From: an uncultured Endomicrobiia bacterium | GTDB taxonomy: Bacteria; Elusimicrobiota; Endomicrobiia; DTEH01 | Direction of reading: 5' to 3' | Assembly: GCA_938074745.1 (NCBI GenBank) | Contig: CALJEJ010000035.1 | Coordinates: forward strand, 1-39,216 | DNA: 39,216 nucleotides | Notes under the pieces: generated by a model | The model's input: only the letters and a program-made list of their open reading frames with translations | Told to the model about the DNA's origin: nothing | Databases searched by the model: none | Translations under genes and position numbers: made by a program | Shown: positions 16,361 through 25,069 of the stretch, in pieces | Layout of the letters: the number at the start of each line of letters is the position of its first letter | Position numbering within the stretch: position 1 is the stretch's first letter

Positions 16361-17916
16361 AACAATATCAAAATATTATAATAAACATTGTTTTTGCAGT
16401 ATTAGCTGTAATTTTCGTAAACTTAATATTTTATTTTGGTTTTTTACGGTTTGATTTCACAAGTAACAAAATTTATTCGTTATCAAAATCGTCAAAAAAA
16501 TTGTTAAAAAATTTAGATGATTATATACTTATCCGTGCAATATTTTCAAAAGAGTTGCCTGAACAATACAAGTTTATAAGATTGTATGTAGAAGATATGT
16601 TAAAAGAATATAAAGCTTACTCTCGTGGTAAAGTAAAGTTTGAATTTATAGACCCTATGGAACCAAAATCTAAAATTAAACCGCAGGAAGCGTATTCTAT
16701 GGGTATTGCACCAATACGGTTTACTACTCTTGCCCGAGATAAATACGAAATGAAAGAAGGATTTATGGGTATCGCAATGTTATACAGAGACAACAAGGAA
16801 GTAATCCCTGTGGTGAATAATATTGAAACCTTAGAATATGATATTACTTCAGCAATAAAACGATTAACTACAAAAACCAAAAAAGTTGTTGGTTTGCTAA
16901 CAGGCCATGGTGAAAATACACTTATTTCTGAAGAAACACAACAAATCAGAACTCAATTAGAAAAGTTGTACGAAATAAAAAGTATAAATATAAAAGAACA
17001 AGATGTGTTATCTTCTGTAGATGGGTTAATAATAATTGGTCCAAAGGAAAATTTTGAAGATAAGGAATTATTCTATTTAGATCAATATATTCTTTCAGGG
17101 AAACCCGTTGCTTTTCTGTTAAACAAATATGAAATCAACACACGGTATTTTTATGCAAGAAAAATTAATTCTAACATTTTTAACTTTTTATCAAATTATG
17201 GTATTAACATAAAAGATGGTCTTATTGTAGACCCTCAATGTCAAAAAATTGCTCTTCGGATGCAACAAGGATTCTTTGTAATAGAAAATATTTTAGATTA
17301 TCCGTTTATGCCCATAATTACGAAACTTAACAAGGAACATCCTATAGTAAAAGATTTAGGCCAAGTTGTGTTACCTTTTGTCTCACCAATAGAAATTAAA
17401 GTTGACACCAAAGATGTTAACTATAGCATTTTGCTTGAAACATCTAAGAGTAGTTTCTTAAAAAAAGATGTGTATACTATAAGTCCGATAGCTTCAGATT
17501 TTCGTCCGGACAAAGACTCTCTACGTGGACCGTTTATTGTAGCTGCAGAATTCCGAGGAAAGTTTAAAACATATTTCAACAAAGAACAATTGGATAAATT
17601 AAAATTGTCTACCACGACAAAAATCTTAACAGAAACAGATACAAAAGTAAAAGAATCTAGGATAATTGTAGTTGCTTCAGATGAATTTGTAGATAAAGAA
17701 GTTGCATTACTAGCTAACATAATAGATTTTGTAGCACAAGATTATGAACTGTTGACTATTCGTAGTAAAAAAGTGTTGTTAAAACCTTTAAGACAAATTC
17801 CAGCAGGAATTAAAATTGTTTATAGATATTTCATAACATTATCTTTACCTTGTTTAATAATTCTGGCAGGGTTATACCGCTGGTACTACAGAAAAAATAA
17901 AGTTTTAGTAATCTGA
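16357..17916 (+). CDS. gldG: GldG-like ABC-associated protein
   Basis: A 519-aa protein with one N-terminal membrane helix (IIINIVFAVLAVIFVNLIFYFGF), a large extracytoplasmic part (~45-480) and a C-terminal helix followed by a short basic tail. The segment FTSNKIYSLSKSSKKLLKNLDDYI is typical of the GldG / ABC_transp_aux group. It overlaps gldF by 4 bp (ATGA). In Bacteroidota GldG works with GldA and GldF in gliding; here the substrate is unknown. Confidence 0.82.
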   Translation: MKQYQNIIINIVFAVLAVIFVNLIFYFGFLRFDFTSNKIYSLSKSSKKLLKNLDDYILIRAIFSKELPEQYKFIRLYVEDMLKEYKAYSRGKVKFEFIDPMEPKSKIKPQEAYSMGIAPIRFTTLARDKYEMKEGFMGIAMLYRDNKEVIPVVNNIETLEYDITSAIKRLTTKTKKVVGLLTGHGENTLISEETQQIRTQLEKLYEIKSINIKEQDVLSSVDGLIIIGPKENFEDKELFYLDQYILSGKPVAFLLNKYEINTRYFYARKINSNIFNFLSNYGINIKDGLIVDPQCQKIALRMQQGFFVIENILDYPFMPIITKLNKEHPIVKDLGQVVLPFVSPIEIKVDTKDVNYSILLETSKSSFLKKDVYTISPIASDFRPDKDSLRGPFIVAAEFRGKFKTYFNKEQLDKLKLSTTTKILTETDTKVKESRIIVVASDEFVDKEVALLANIIDFVAQDYELLTIRSKKVLLKPLRQIPAGIKIVYRYFITLSLPCLIILAGLYRWYYRKNKVLVI

Positions 17917-17923
17917 TACTACT

Positions 17924-18889
17924 ATGAAACGATATCTTATATGGGTGATTACAATTTTGTTACTTGGTAGTATCTTTATTTTACGAACTGTTACTCGTTA
18001 CAGTTTTAAACCAAAAAAAATTTTTGCTAATTTACACATTATAGAACTTGAGTTTAAAAATTCAAAAGGTGAAAAATTAAACATAAAAAAAGAGAATGAT
18101 GAATGGATAGTAACAAAAGTATCTACTTCAACTGAACAAAAACATGTTTATGCTGGTAATAAAGAGCAAATTAATCAACTTATAGATAACATAAAAAATT
18201 CTGAAATTGTAGAAATTGTTTCAAGAAATGAAACTTCTTATCCAAATTTTGAGTTAGACGAAGAACATGCTGTAAAGGTAACTATTACTTTTTTAAAAAA
18301 TAAAAAAACCAATAACAAAAAATTCTTCATAGGCAAAGAAGGCGGTTTTTCTTACGAAGAAAGTTATTTAAGGATAGAACCCAACCCTGAAGTACTACTT
18401 GTAAAAGGTATCAAAAAACTACAGTTTAACCGTCCATATTACGAATTTTGTAATAAAACAATTTTGAAATCTAATATAGAACAAATAGATTTTTTTACTA
18501 TTACATCTGACGGAAAAAGAAAAAAATTCAACAAAAATCTCCTAAACGGGACAACTTCATGGATTTTAGTAGAAACAAAAAAATCTATAGATATAACAAA
18601 AGTAAACTCCTATTTAAACTTCTTTAAAGAATTTAATGGAGATGCTATTTTAGACCACAAAATTTCTTCTCTTCCAAAACCTGTTTTACAAATAAATTTA
18701 CACTATCAGGACAAAGGTGAAGTACTGTTACAGTTCTATCAAAGAACTGATACAGACGAAGGAAGTTTCTTCCCAGTAAGAATTCTTTTAACTCAACCTT
18801 CATCAAGTATAGAATTTTGTGCCAACAAAGAAACTACATTTGGAATTTACGAATTCAGATATAACGATTTTAAATCTTACCTTGATTAA
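17924..18889 (+). CDS. DUF4340-type membrane-anchored protein
   Basis: A 321-aa protein with an N-terminal membrane anchor (LIWVITILLLGSIFILRTV) and an extracytoplasmic, beta-rich lysine-heavy remainder. The GEKLNIKKENDEWIV opening and the KFFIGKEGG...SYLRI segment match the DUF4340 pattern. This family regularly follows GldG-like genes in many phyla, matching its place here 8 bp downstream. Its function is not known. Confidence 0.75.
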   Translation: MKRYLIWVITILLLGSIFILRTVTRYSFKPKKIFANLHIIELEFKNSKGEKLNIKKENDEWIVTKVSTSTEQKHVYAGNKEQINQLIDNIKNSEIVEIVSRNETSYPNFELDEEHAVKVTITFLKNKKTNNKKFFIGKEGGFSYEESYLRIEPNPEVLLVKGIKKLQFNRPYYEFCNKTILKSNIEQIDFFTITSDGKRKKFNKNLLNGTTSWILVETKKSIDITKVNSYLNFFKEFNGDAILDHKISSLPKPVLQINLHYQDKGEVLLQFYQRTDTDEGSFFPVRILLTQPSSSIEFCANKETTFGIYEFRYNDFKSYLD

Positions 18890-18904
18890 ATAAAAATATT
18901 CTTC

Positions 18905-18950
18905 TCAACTATATAATTTCTAAAAAATCAACTATATAATTTCTAAAAAA
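18905..18950. repeat. 23-bp tandem duplication between convergent genes
   Basis: TCAACTATATAATTTCTAAAAAA is repeated exactly twice head-to-tail with period 23, between the ends of the DUF4340 gene and the MsbA-like gene. No terminator-like hairpin was found in this 66-bp gap. Confidence 0.9.
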
Positions 18951-18955
18951 AGTTT

Positions 18956-20698
18956 TTAATTATTATTTGAGATTGGTAATTGTTGTAAAGAAAGTAATAC
19001 AGGATAAAACTTACCGTTGGAAAGTAATTCTTGATGTGTCCCGTGTTCTACAATTTCACCATTGGAAAATACATAAATATAATCAAACTTTGTTACTAAA
19101 TTTAACCTGTGGGTAATAAGAATTACTGTTTTCTGCGAAATAACGTTCTCTATTGCTTTCATAACTATAAACTCAGATTCTGCATCTAAAGCCGAAGTAG
19201 GTTCGTCAAAGATAAAAATCTCAGGGTTGGTTAACAAAACTCGTGCAATAGCTAACCTTTGTCTTTCTCCACCGCTTAAAGTATACCCTCGTTCACCTAC
19301 AACAGTGTCAAATTTATCCGGCAAATTTTGTATAGTTTCATAAATATAGGCTAATTTTGTTACTCTGACAAGTTCTTCCTCGGTGACTTCTTCTTGTAGC
19401 CCATAAGAAATGTTGTACTTTATTGTATTGTTAAACAGGAAGGTATCTTGAGTAACCACACCGAACAATTTTCTTAAGGATGATAACGAAAAATTTTTTA
19501 TATCAATATTGTCAATAAATATTCCACCAGAACTAACATCGTAAAACCGAAGTAACAAATTTACAATAGTACTTTTTCCAGCACCTGAAGGACCTACAAT
19601 GGCAACTTTCTGTCCTTTTTTTATCTCAAAGTTAATATTGTTGATAATTTTTTTATTTCCGTCATAAGAAAAAGAAACATTGTGAAACCTGATATTTTTT
19701 TCAAATTTTGCAATCATAGGATTTGGAATTTCTATAATAGAACTTTTATGTTCTAAAATACTAAATACACGGGTTATTGAAACAACCCCTTGCTGAATTA
19801 TCGGGTTGATTTCAGAAATACGTTTCAACGGTTGATAAAAAGATAACACTACTGCGAGAAATGCGAAGAACCCTCCTGGTGTCCATCTGCCAGAGATAAC
19901 ATCGTTTCCACCGAGAAACAATACTACAGCAACTCCTAACGCACCTATAAATTCCATCACAGGAGAACTCAACAGTTCTGTTTTTGAAAATTTTAAAATT
20001 GAAGAATAAACTTTTGTGTTAGTATTACTGAAATTTTTTATTTCTTTTTTCTCCTGACAGAAAACCTTTGTTATTGATATTGCAGAGATACTTTCTTGCA
20101 AGTTTTTGTACAAATTAGCGATTTCAGTTTGAGCGGTTTGTGAATATTTACGTAATTTTTTTGAAAATATATATATTGGAAACAATGCTATAGGTAATAC
20201 TATTAAACTTAATATTGCAAACTTGGCTGAAAGATAAAACAATACTATCACAAGACCTACGATAGTTAATGTATCAGTGACAATCACAGTCGGAACTTTG
20301 GATAATAAAAGAAAAATATTATTTAAATCGTTTGTAAGTTTAGCTATAGTTGCCCCTGTAGAAGTTTTAGTAATAAAATAATCAATAGAAATTTCTTGTA
20401 ACCGTTTATATGTATCTTCTCGTAAATTTTTCACAATGTTGTTCGCTATGAAGATATTAATATAACTTTTTATGTATGCCAACATACCGTTTAAAAGATA
20501 TAATATTGGTATAAGAACTACTAACCACATTAAAAGTTTTATATCCTTAGAAACAAATATTCTATCAACTAAAGGTTTAAGTAACCACCGAGTAACTGCA
20601 GTCAATACAGATACACCTACCATACATAATGAGGAAATAACAAATTTGTATTTATACGGCTTTAGGTAAGGTAAAAGTTTTTTAATCTGTTGTATCAT
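18956..20698 (-). CDS. msbA: MsbA-like ABC exporter (lipid A flippase candidate)
   Basis: A 580-aa half-transporter: six-helix membrane domain (~1-310), then an ATPase with Walker A GPSGAGKST, signature LSGGERQRL, Walker B IFIFDEPTSALD and H-loop ITHR. The gene overlaps lpxB by 17 bp at its 5' end, so it is translated with the lipid A pathway. This context favours the MsbA role of flipping lipid A-core across the inner membrane, though the sequence alone cannot exclude another lipid or drug substrate. Confidence 0.82.
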   Translation of the reverse strand: MIQQIKKLLPYLKPYKYKFVISSLCMVGVSVLTAVTRWLLKPLVDRIFVSKDIKLLMWLVVLIPILYLLNGMLAYIKSYINIFIANNIVKNLREDTYKRLQEISIDYFITKTSTGATIAKLTNDLNNIFLLLSKVPTVIVTDTLTIVGLVIVLFYLSAKFAILSLIVLPIALFPIYIFSKKLRKYSQTAQTEIANLYKNLQESISAISITKVFCQEKKEIKNFSNTNTKVYSSILKFSKTELLSSPVMEFIGALGVAVVLFLGGNDVISGRWTPGGFFAFLAVVLSFYQPLKRISEINPIIQQGVVSITRVFSILEHKSSIIEIPNPMIAKFEKNIRFHNVSFSYDGNKKIINNINFEIKKGQKVAIVGPSGAGKSTIVNLLLRFYDVSSGGIFIDNIDIKNFSLSSLRKLFGVVTQDTFLFNNTIKYNISYGLQEEVTEEELVRVTKLAYIYETIQNLPDKFDTVVGERGYTLSGGERQRLAIARVLLTNPEIFIFDEPTSALDAESEFIVMKAIENVISQKTVILITHRLNLVTKFDYIYVFSNGEIVEHGTHQELLSNGKFYPVLLSLQQLPISNNN

Positions 20699-21851
20699 AA
20701 ACTTTACTATTTTGAACTAGAATCTTACAAATTTTTTCTACGACTTTATCAGTAACACTACTATTTGGATTTTTTAATATAGATTTAATTTTATCAAATT
20801 CTAGTGTAATTTTTTGGTACCTATCAGCATCGGCAAGAACAGAATTAATATACTCGCATACTTTTTTTATATCAATATACTGAATAAACTCAGGCACTAC
20901 AAATTTGTCTAAGATAATATTGGGTAGTGAAATATAATTTAAACTTTTCGCAATGATAATTTTTATTAACCAATACATTATAAATGGCAATTTATAAACC
21001 ACTACTGTAGGAATGTTGTATAACACATTTTCTAATACTACTGTTCCACTAACAGATATAGCAAATATTATTTTATCTCGGTATTCAGAGTTATATGAAA
21101 TGTTAACATTACAAAGAAAATCCGTTGATTGACAAGTAGACTGAAATTTAGTTATTATTTTTTTGTATAACTTTTCGTATTGAGGAAATCCAAAAATTAT
21201 AAATTTAGTATTATTGTCATAATTTCTAAAATAATATTCAGCAATTTTTAACATCTGAGGTAGGTTCCATTTAATAACCTGTGCTCTACTGCCAGGGAAT
21301 ATACCAACCAAATTTTTGTATTTTTTTGATTCTGAAATAGAAGGTTTCACTATATCCATTATTGGATGGCCATAATATTCTGTAGTAATCCCGTATTGTT
21401 TATACAACTGTGGTTCAAACGGGTAAATGTTTATTACATAATCTACATATTTTTTTATTTTTTTTAATCTATATTTTCTGGTAGCCCATACCTGTGGAGT
21501 AATATAATATAATACTGGAATGTTATATTTCTTTGCCAACTTTGCTATTTTTATATTAAACCCGTAATAATCTAACAACACGACCAAGTCAATTTTTTTA
21601 AACAAAATTTTTTTAATTTTTTTTATCAACTGAAGAAATTTTTTAAATAAAACAAAGGGAGAAAAAAAACCGTGTGCGTCATAACTTACAACATCAGCTA
21701 CAAAATTGTCACAAAAAGGTTTTGAATTCTCACCTCCTAAAACATATTTTTCTATATTTAAATTGATTTTATTTAATTTTTTTAACAATTCACAAAGATA
21801 TTTATCTGCTGACCTGTCTCCACAAGAAAACAAAATTTTGTAGTTATTCAT
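20682..21851 (-). CDS. lpxB: lipid-A-disaccharide synthase
   Basis: A 389-aa GT19 enzyme that joins UDP-2,3-diacylglucosamine and lipid X. Evidence: PGSRAQVIKWNLPQML (PGSR motif), the SVSGTVVLENVL sequence and the LNYISLPNIILDKFVVPEFIQ segment, all diagnostic of LpxB. The N-terminal motif usually written GExSGD appears as CGDRSADKY, a notable change. It is embedded in lpxI-Gfo/Idh-lpxB-msbA. A peripheral inner-membrane, cytoplasmic-face location is expected. Confidence 0.9.
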   Translation of the reverse strand: MNNYKILFSCGDRSADKYLCELLKKLNKINLNIEKYVLGGENSKPFCDNFVADVVSYDAHGFFSPFVLFKKFLQLIKKIKKILFKKIDLVVLLDYYGFNIKIAKLAKKYNIPVLYYITPQVWATRKYRLKKIKKYVDYVINIYPFEPQLYKQYGITTEYYGHPIMDIVKPSISESKKYKNLVGIFPGSRAQVIKWNLPQMLKIAEYYFRNYDNNTKFIIFGFPQYEKLYKKIITKFQSTCQSTDFLCNVNISYNSEYRDKIIFAISVSGTVVLENVLYNIPTVVVYKLPFIMYWLIKIIIAKSLNYISLPNIILDKFVVPEFIQYIDIKKVCEYINSVLADADRYQKITLEFDKIKSILKNPNSSVTDKVVEKICKILVQNSKVYDTTD

Positions 21852-21871
21852 TTATTTCCATGTACATAAGT

Positions 21872-22816
21872 TCAATCATTATTAGTTTCTAAACAATTTA
21901 AAATTTCTATTGCTACACCGAGTGCGTCACGAGCATGTTCTGCAGTAACTTTTGGTGGTTGGTTTTCTATTATAGATTTTATAAAATATTGTAGTTCAAG
22001 TTTTAACGGTTCTTCTTTAAAAATTTTAGGTCTTATAAGTTCAATTTCAGATGGAGAAGTTACTATATCTTTTTTTTTGCGATATATTTTTGTTTGTTGT
22101 CGCATGAAATCTAACGAAATATAACTGTCTTGTTGAAAAATGCGCATTACTCTATACTTGTTCATAGAAATTCTTGATGCGGTAAGGTCGCATATACAAC
22201 CATTTTTAAAGCGTAAACGAGATTTTACTATATCATATTTCTGAGTAAACACTTTACTACCATAAGCTTCTACACTATGTAGTTCAGATTTTACAAATGA
22301 AAGAACTATGTCTATATCATGTATCATGAGGTCTAACACAACATCTGTATCAGCTACACGTGGGTCAAAACTGCCTAATCTTATAGATTCTATAAATCGT
22401 GGCGAGGTTATATAAGTTTCAACAGTTTGTATTACTGGATTAAACCGTTCCACATGGCCTACTTGTAATATAAGATTTTTTTCTTTAGCAATTTTAACAA
22501 GTTCTTCTGCTTGAGAAATTTCTGTAGTAATAGGTTTTTCTACTAACAAATGTTTACCTGCGAGTAATATTTCCTTTGCCATTTTATAATGTAGTGGTGT
22601 AGGAACTACAAGTGATACAGCATCTATTTCAGGCAACACTTTTCTAAAATCTGTTTCTACATTTACATTATATTGTTTCTTAAATTTTTCTAATTTAGAA
22701 ACGTCTATATCCACTATATAAGAAAGTACAACAGAATCTCGCATGTTATAATATATTCTTACGTGATGTTGGCCCAAATTACCAACTCCTATTACTGCAA
22801 CTTTTACTTTATTCAT
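21872..22816 (-). CDS. Gfo/Idh/MocA-family NAD(P)-dependent sugar oxidoreductase
   Basis: A 314-aa protein with the Rossmann motif VAVIGVGNLGQHHVRIY, a GHVERFNPV segment near residue 120 containing EKP (VEKPI at ~93), and the mobile C-terminal alpha/beta domain. Between lpxI and lpxB a Gfo/Idh enzyme is often a sugar-nucleotide 3-dehydrogenase, of the GnnA type that makes UDP-2,3-diamino sugars for lipid A with amide-linked chains. Its usual partner aminotransferase (GnnB) is not in the window. The 4-bp overlap with lpxI shows co-translation. Confidence 0.85.
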   Translation of the reverse strand: MNKVKVAVIGVGNLGQHHVRIYYNMRDSVVLSYIVDIDVSKLEKFKKQYNVNVETDFRKVLPEIDAVSLVVPTPLHYKMAKEILLAGKHLLVEKPITTEISQAEELVKIAKEKNLILQVGHVERFNPVIQTVETYITSPRFIESIRLGSFDPRVADTDVVLDLMIHDIDIVLSFVKSELHSVEAYGSKVFTQKYDIVKSRLRFKNGCICDLTASRISMNKYRVMRIFQQDSYISLDFMRQQTKIYRKKKDIVTSPSEIELIRPKIFKEEPLKLELQYFIKSIIENQPPKVTAEHARDALGVAIEILNCLETNND

Positions 22817-23640
22817 ATTCCGTACAACTTTATTGCTAATTTATCCATTTTTTTTATAACTTCAGGTTTGTCTATAATCAATGTTTTTTTACTTTCCACT
22901 GCTAAAAGTTTAACTTTGGCTAGATGTAAAATTTTTACTGTTTTAGGACCTATTACTGGTAAATCAAACTTCATATCTTGGTTTGGTCTGGCTACTTTTA
23001 TAACATAACATTCTGGACCAGCTAATTTACTCCCACGCAAAATACATTCATCAGTTCCTTCCAACGCTTCTACTGCTACTACTATTTTATTTTTTACTAC
23101 AACAGTAAGACCTATATCTGATAAAGAAATTGTTTTTGCAATATTATAACCATAATTTATATTTTCTAAATCTTCTTGTGTAAGTTCTCCGGAAGTCATC
23201 ATTCCTTTATCTGCAAACAAATGTGGTAAATATTTATCTATAGGGTCAATTACTATATTTGCTTTTCTAAACTCTTCTAAAATAACAGAAAAAATTTCCA
23301 TTGCAGAATATGTTTTCATTTTTGAAAACATCTCATTCGTAGCAGTGTCGAACATCAGTTTATCTTTGGCAAGAAGTTTATGTGGGACAACTCCTAATAA
23401 AACTACATTAGTTACATTCCAGTTTTTAAAAAAATTAATGATCTCGTACAAATGTACGAGATCAAAGATTTCGTAGTGTTTTGCAAAATGGAAAATTTTT
23501 TTTGAAGTATAATTTTTAATTCCTGCAATATAAAGTTCTACGGAGGGAACAATTTTTTGTTTATATGATGAGACTAATTCTTGGACAAAAACTTCAGGAA
23601 GTTTGCCATATCCTGCAACGAGACCTATTCGCTGGTTCAT
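22813..23640 (-). CDS. lpxI: UDP-2,3-diacylglucosamine diphosphatase (LpxI type)
   Basis: A 275-aa DUF1009-type protein. It starts MNQRIGLVAGYGKLPEVF, ends in the predicted C-terminal domain with VEALEGTDECI and GPKTV, and its length and place before lpxB match LpxI, which releases UMP from UDP-2,3-diacylglucosamine to give lipid X. It is the third of the lipid A enzymes in this order and has a 4-bp overlap with the Gfo/Idh gene. A perfect 24-bp palindrome lies inside its coding sequence (23440-23463). Confidence 0.9.
   Translation of the reverse strand: MNQRIGLVAGYGKLPEVFVQELVSSYKQKIVPSVELYIAGIKNYTSKKIFHFAKHYEIFDLVHLYEIINFFKNWNVTNVVLLGVVPHKLLAKDKLMFDTATNEMFSKMKTYSAMEIFSVILEEFRKANIVIDPIDKYLPHLFADKGMMTSGELTQEDLENINYGYNIAKTISLSDIGLTVVVKNKIVVAVEALEGTDECILRGSKLAGPECYVIKVARPNQDMKFDLPVIGPKTVKILHLAKVKLLAVESKKTLIIDKPEVIKKMDKLAIKLYGI
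23440..23463. repeat. perfect inverted repeat inside lpxI
   Basis: GATCTCGTAC-AAAT-GTACGAGATC: 10-bp arms with a 4-nt loop, within codons that read DLVHLYEI on the minus strand. The arms have 5 G/C of 10, unlike the surrounding AT-rich sequence. The hairpin could form in the lpxI mRNA. Confidence 0.9.
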
Positions 23641-23653
23641 TGGATTAAAAATA

Positions 23654-24142
23654 TTATAAGTTAGCTTTTGTGTTCAAATAACACACTGCAACTGCAATTG
23701 CATCGTTTACATGTTCAGAACCAATTTTTTCTTTTTCAACGAGTAAATTTATCATTTTTTTTAACTGTTCTTTAGATGCGCCACCATATCCTGTAATTGC
23801 TGATTTTACTGTTTTGGCTGAATATTCTACTACTTTTAAATTGAACATACCACATAAAAGGTATACAATACCTAAAGCTAAGTACGAGTTGATTATATTT
23901 TTAGCAATACGAGAATAAAATTGTGACTCTATACTAACAACATCAGGTTTGTATTTTGAGATAACATTTTTAAGTTCTACAAAAATTTTGTATAACCGAG
24001 AAGATATATCTTTTTCACTAGAAGTTTTTATTACACCGCAAGAAATTACTTTATATTTATCAGTTATTTCTCTTTCCACCACAGACCATCCACAATTAGC
24101 CAATCCTGGGTCTATTCCTAAAACAGTTATATTTTTAAACAT
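23654..24142 (-). CDS. ruvC: Holliday junction endonuclease RuvC
   Basis: A 162-aa RNase H-fold resolvase. Catalytic residues can be placed: Asp in GIDPGLANCGW near the start, Glu in VSIESQFY and, at the C-terminal end, HVNDA. The last motif has His-x-x-Asp rather than the E. coli Asp-x-x-Asp, as in Thermus RuvC. It lies 2 bp after yebC. RuvA and RuvB are not in the window. Confidence 0.95.
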   Translation of the reverse strand: MFKNITVLGIDPGLANCGWSVVEREITDKYKVISCGVIKTSSEKDISSRLYKIFVELKNVISKYKPDVVSIESQFYSRIAKNIINSYLALGIVYLLCGMFNLKVVEYSAKTVKSAITGYGGASKEQLKKMINLLVEKEKIGSEHVNDAIAVAVCYLNTKANL

Positions 24143-24144
24143 TT

Positions 24145-24897
24145 TTAGGATGAAACTTTATCTAATATTTCTTTAGGGATATCAAAGTTGGCGTATACAT
24201 TTTGTACATCATCATGATTTTCTAAAGCTTCCATCAGTTGTAGTACTTGTTCTGCTTGTTTCCCATCAAGTTTTATATATGTTTTAGGCAATTTAGTAAT
24301 TTCAGCTTGTGTGAGAGTATATTTTTTAGCAAGTTCAGATTTTATTTGTTCAAAATTTTCTACAGAGGTTATTATCTCATAAACTTCTTCATCATCAGAT
24401 TTAAAATCTTCTGCACCAAGTTCCAATGCTACTGCCATAAGTTCGTCTTCAGAACAAACTGATTTGTTTATTGTAATATATCCTTTTTGTGAAAAATTCC
24501 ATGAAACACAACCTGATTCTCCTAAAGTTCCGTTATACTGATTAAAAATCCTTCTTATTTCTGATGTAGTTCTATTTTTATTATCTGTTGTTGCATCTAC
24601 AATTATTGCCACACCACCAGGACCATAACCTTCATACACTACTTCTTCGTATTGTACTCCGTCGGAAAGTTCTCCGGTACCGCGTTGGATAGCTTTTTTA
24701 ATATTTTCCTGTGGCATGTTAATTTCGCGTGCAAGTTCAATTGCTCGTCTCAAACGAGGGTTATTATCAGGATTTCCTCCTCCTTGTCGTGCAGCAACGG
24801 TCAACTCTCGCATAACTTTGGTAAACATTTTACCACGTTTTGCATCTTGAGCCATTTTTTTATGTTTAATTCCAGCCCATTTTGAATGTCCTGACAT
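24145..24897 (-). CDS. yebC: YebC/TACO1 family protein
   Basis: A 250-aa protein with the family opening [22 protein letters not shown] and the [24 protein letters not shown] segment. YebC/TACO1 proteins assist translation of difficult stretches such as polyproline, and were earlier described as regulators. A very strong Shine-Dalgarno (AGGAGGTGG) precedes the ATG. It is often adjacent to ruvC, as here, and starts the lipid A operon downstream of the tRNA. Confidence 0.96.
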   Translation of the reverse strand: MSGHSKWAGIKHKKMAQDAKRGKMFTKVMRELTVAARQGGGNPDNNPRLRRAIELAREINMPQENIKKAIQRGTGELSDGVQYEEVVYEGYGPGGVAIIVDATTDNKNRTTSEIRRIFNQYNGTLGESGCVSWNFSQKGYITINKSVCSEDELMAVALELGAEDFKSDDEEVYEIITSVENFEQIKSELAKKYTLTQAEITKLPKTYIKLDGKQAEQVLQLMEALENHDDVQNVYANFDIPKEILDKVSS

Positions 24898-24964
24898 AGT
24901 TTGTCCACCTCCTATCTAAACAAGTTTGTAGAGATAGACATTTTTAAAAGAATATAGTATTTTT
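24898..24964 (-). promoter_or_regulatory. spacer between tRNA-Leu and yebC
   Basis: The short spacer contains the strong Shine-Dalgarno of yebC (AGGAGGTGG). No separate promoter is evident, so yebC and the lipid A genes may be transcribed together with the tRNA. Confidence 0.4.
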
Positions 24965-25046
24965 TGCCGGGAGTGGGATTTGAACCCACACGGATAATAC
25001 CACACGCCCCTCAAACGTGCGCGTCTGCCAGTTCCGCCATCCCGGC
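24965..25046 (-). tRNA. tRNA-Leu (anticodon GAG)
   Basis: On the minus strand GCCGGGA pairs with TCCCGGC to form a 7-bp acceptor stem, followed by discriminator A. The T arm GGGTTCAAATCCC is present. The anticodon stem CACGT/GCGTG encloses TTGAGGG, giving anticodon GAG (Leu, CUC/CUU). The class II variable arm is present. The gene's 3' end is followed by AAA, not CCA, so CCA must be added by the enzyme encoded at 6.9-8.4 kb. It lies 23 bp after the histidine kinase gene and may be part of its transcript. Confidence 0.95.
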
Positions 25047-25069
25047 ACAAAATTTTAGAAATATATATG

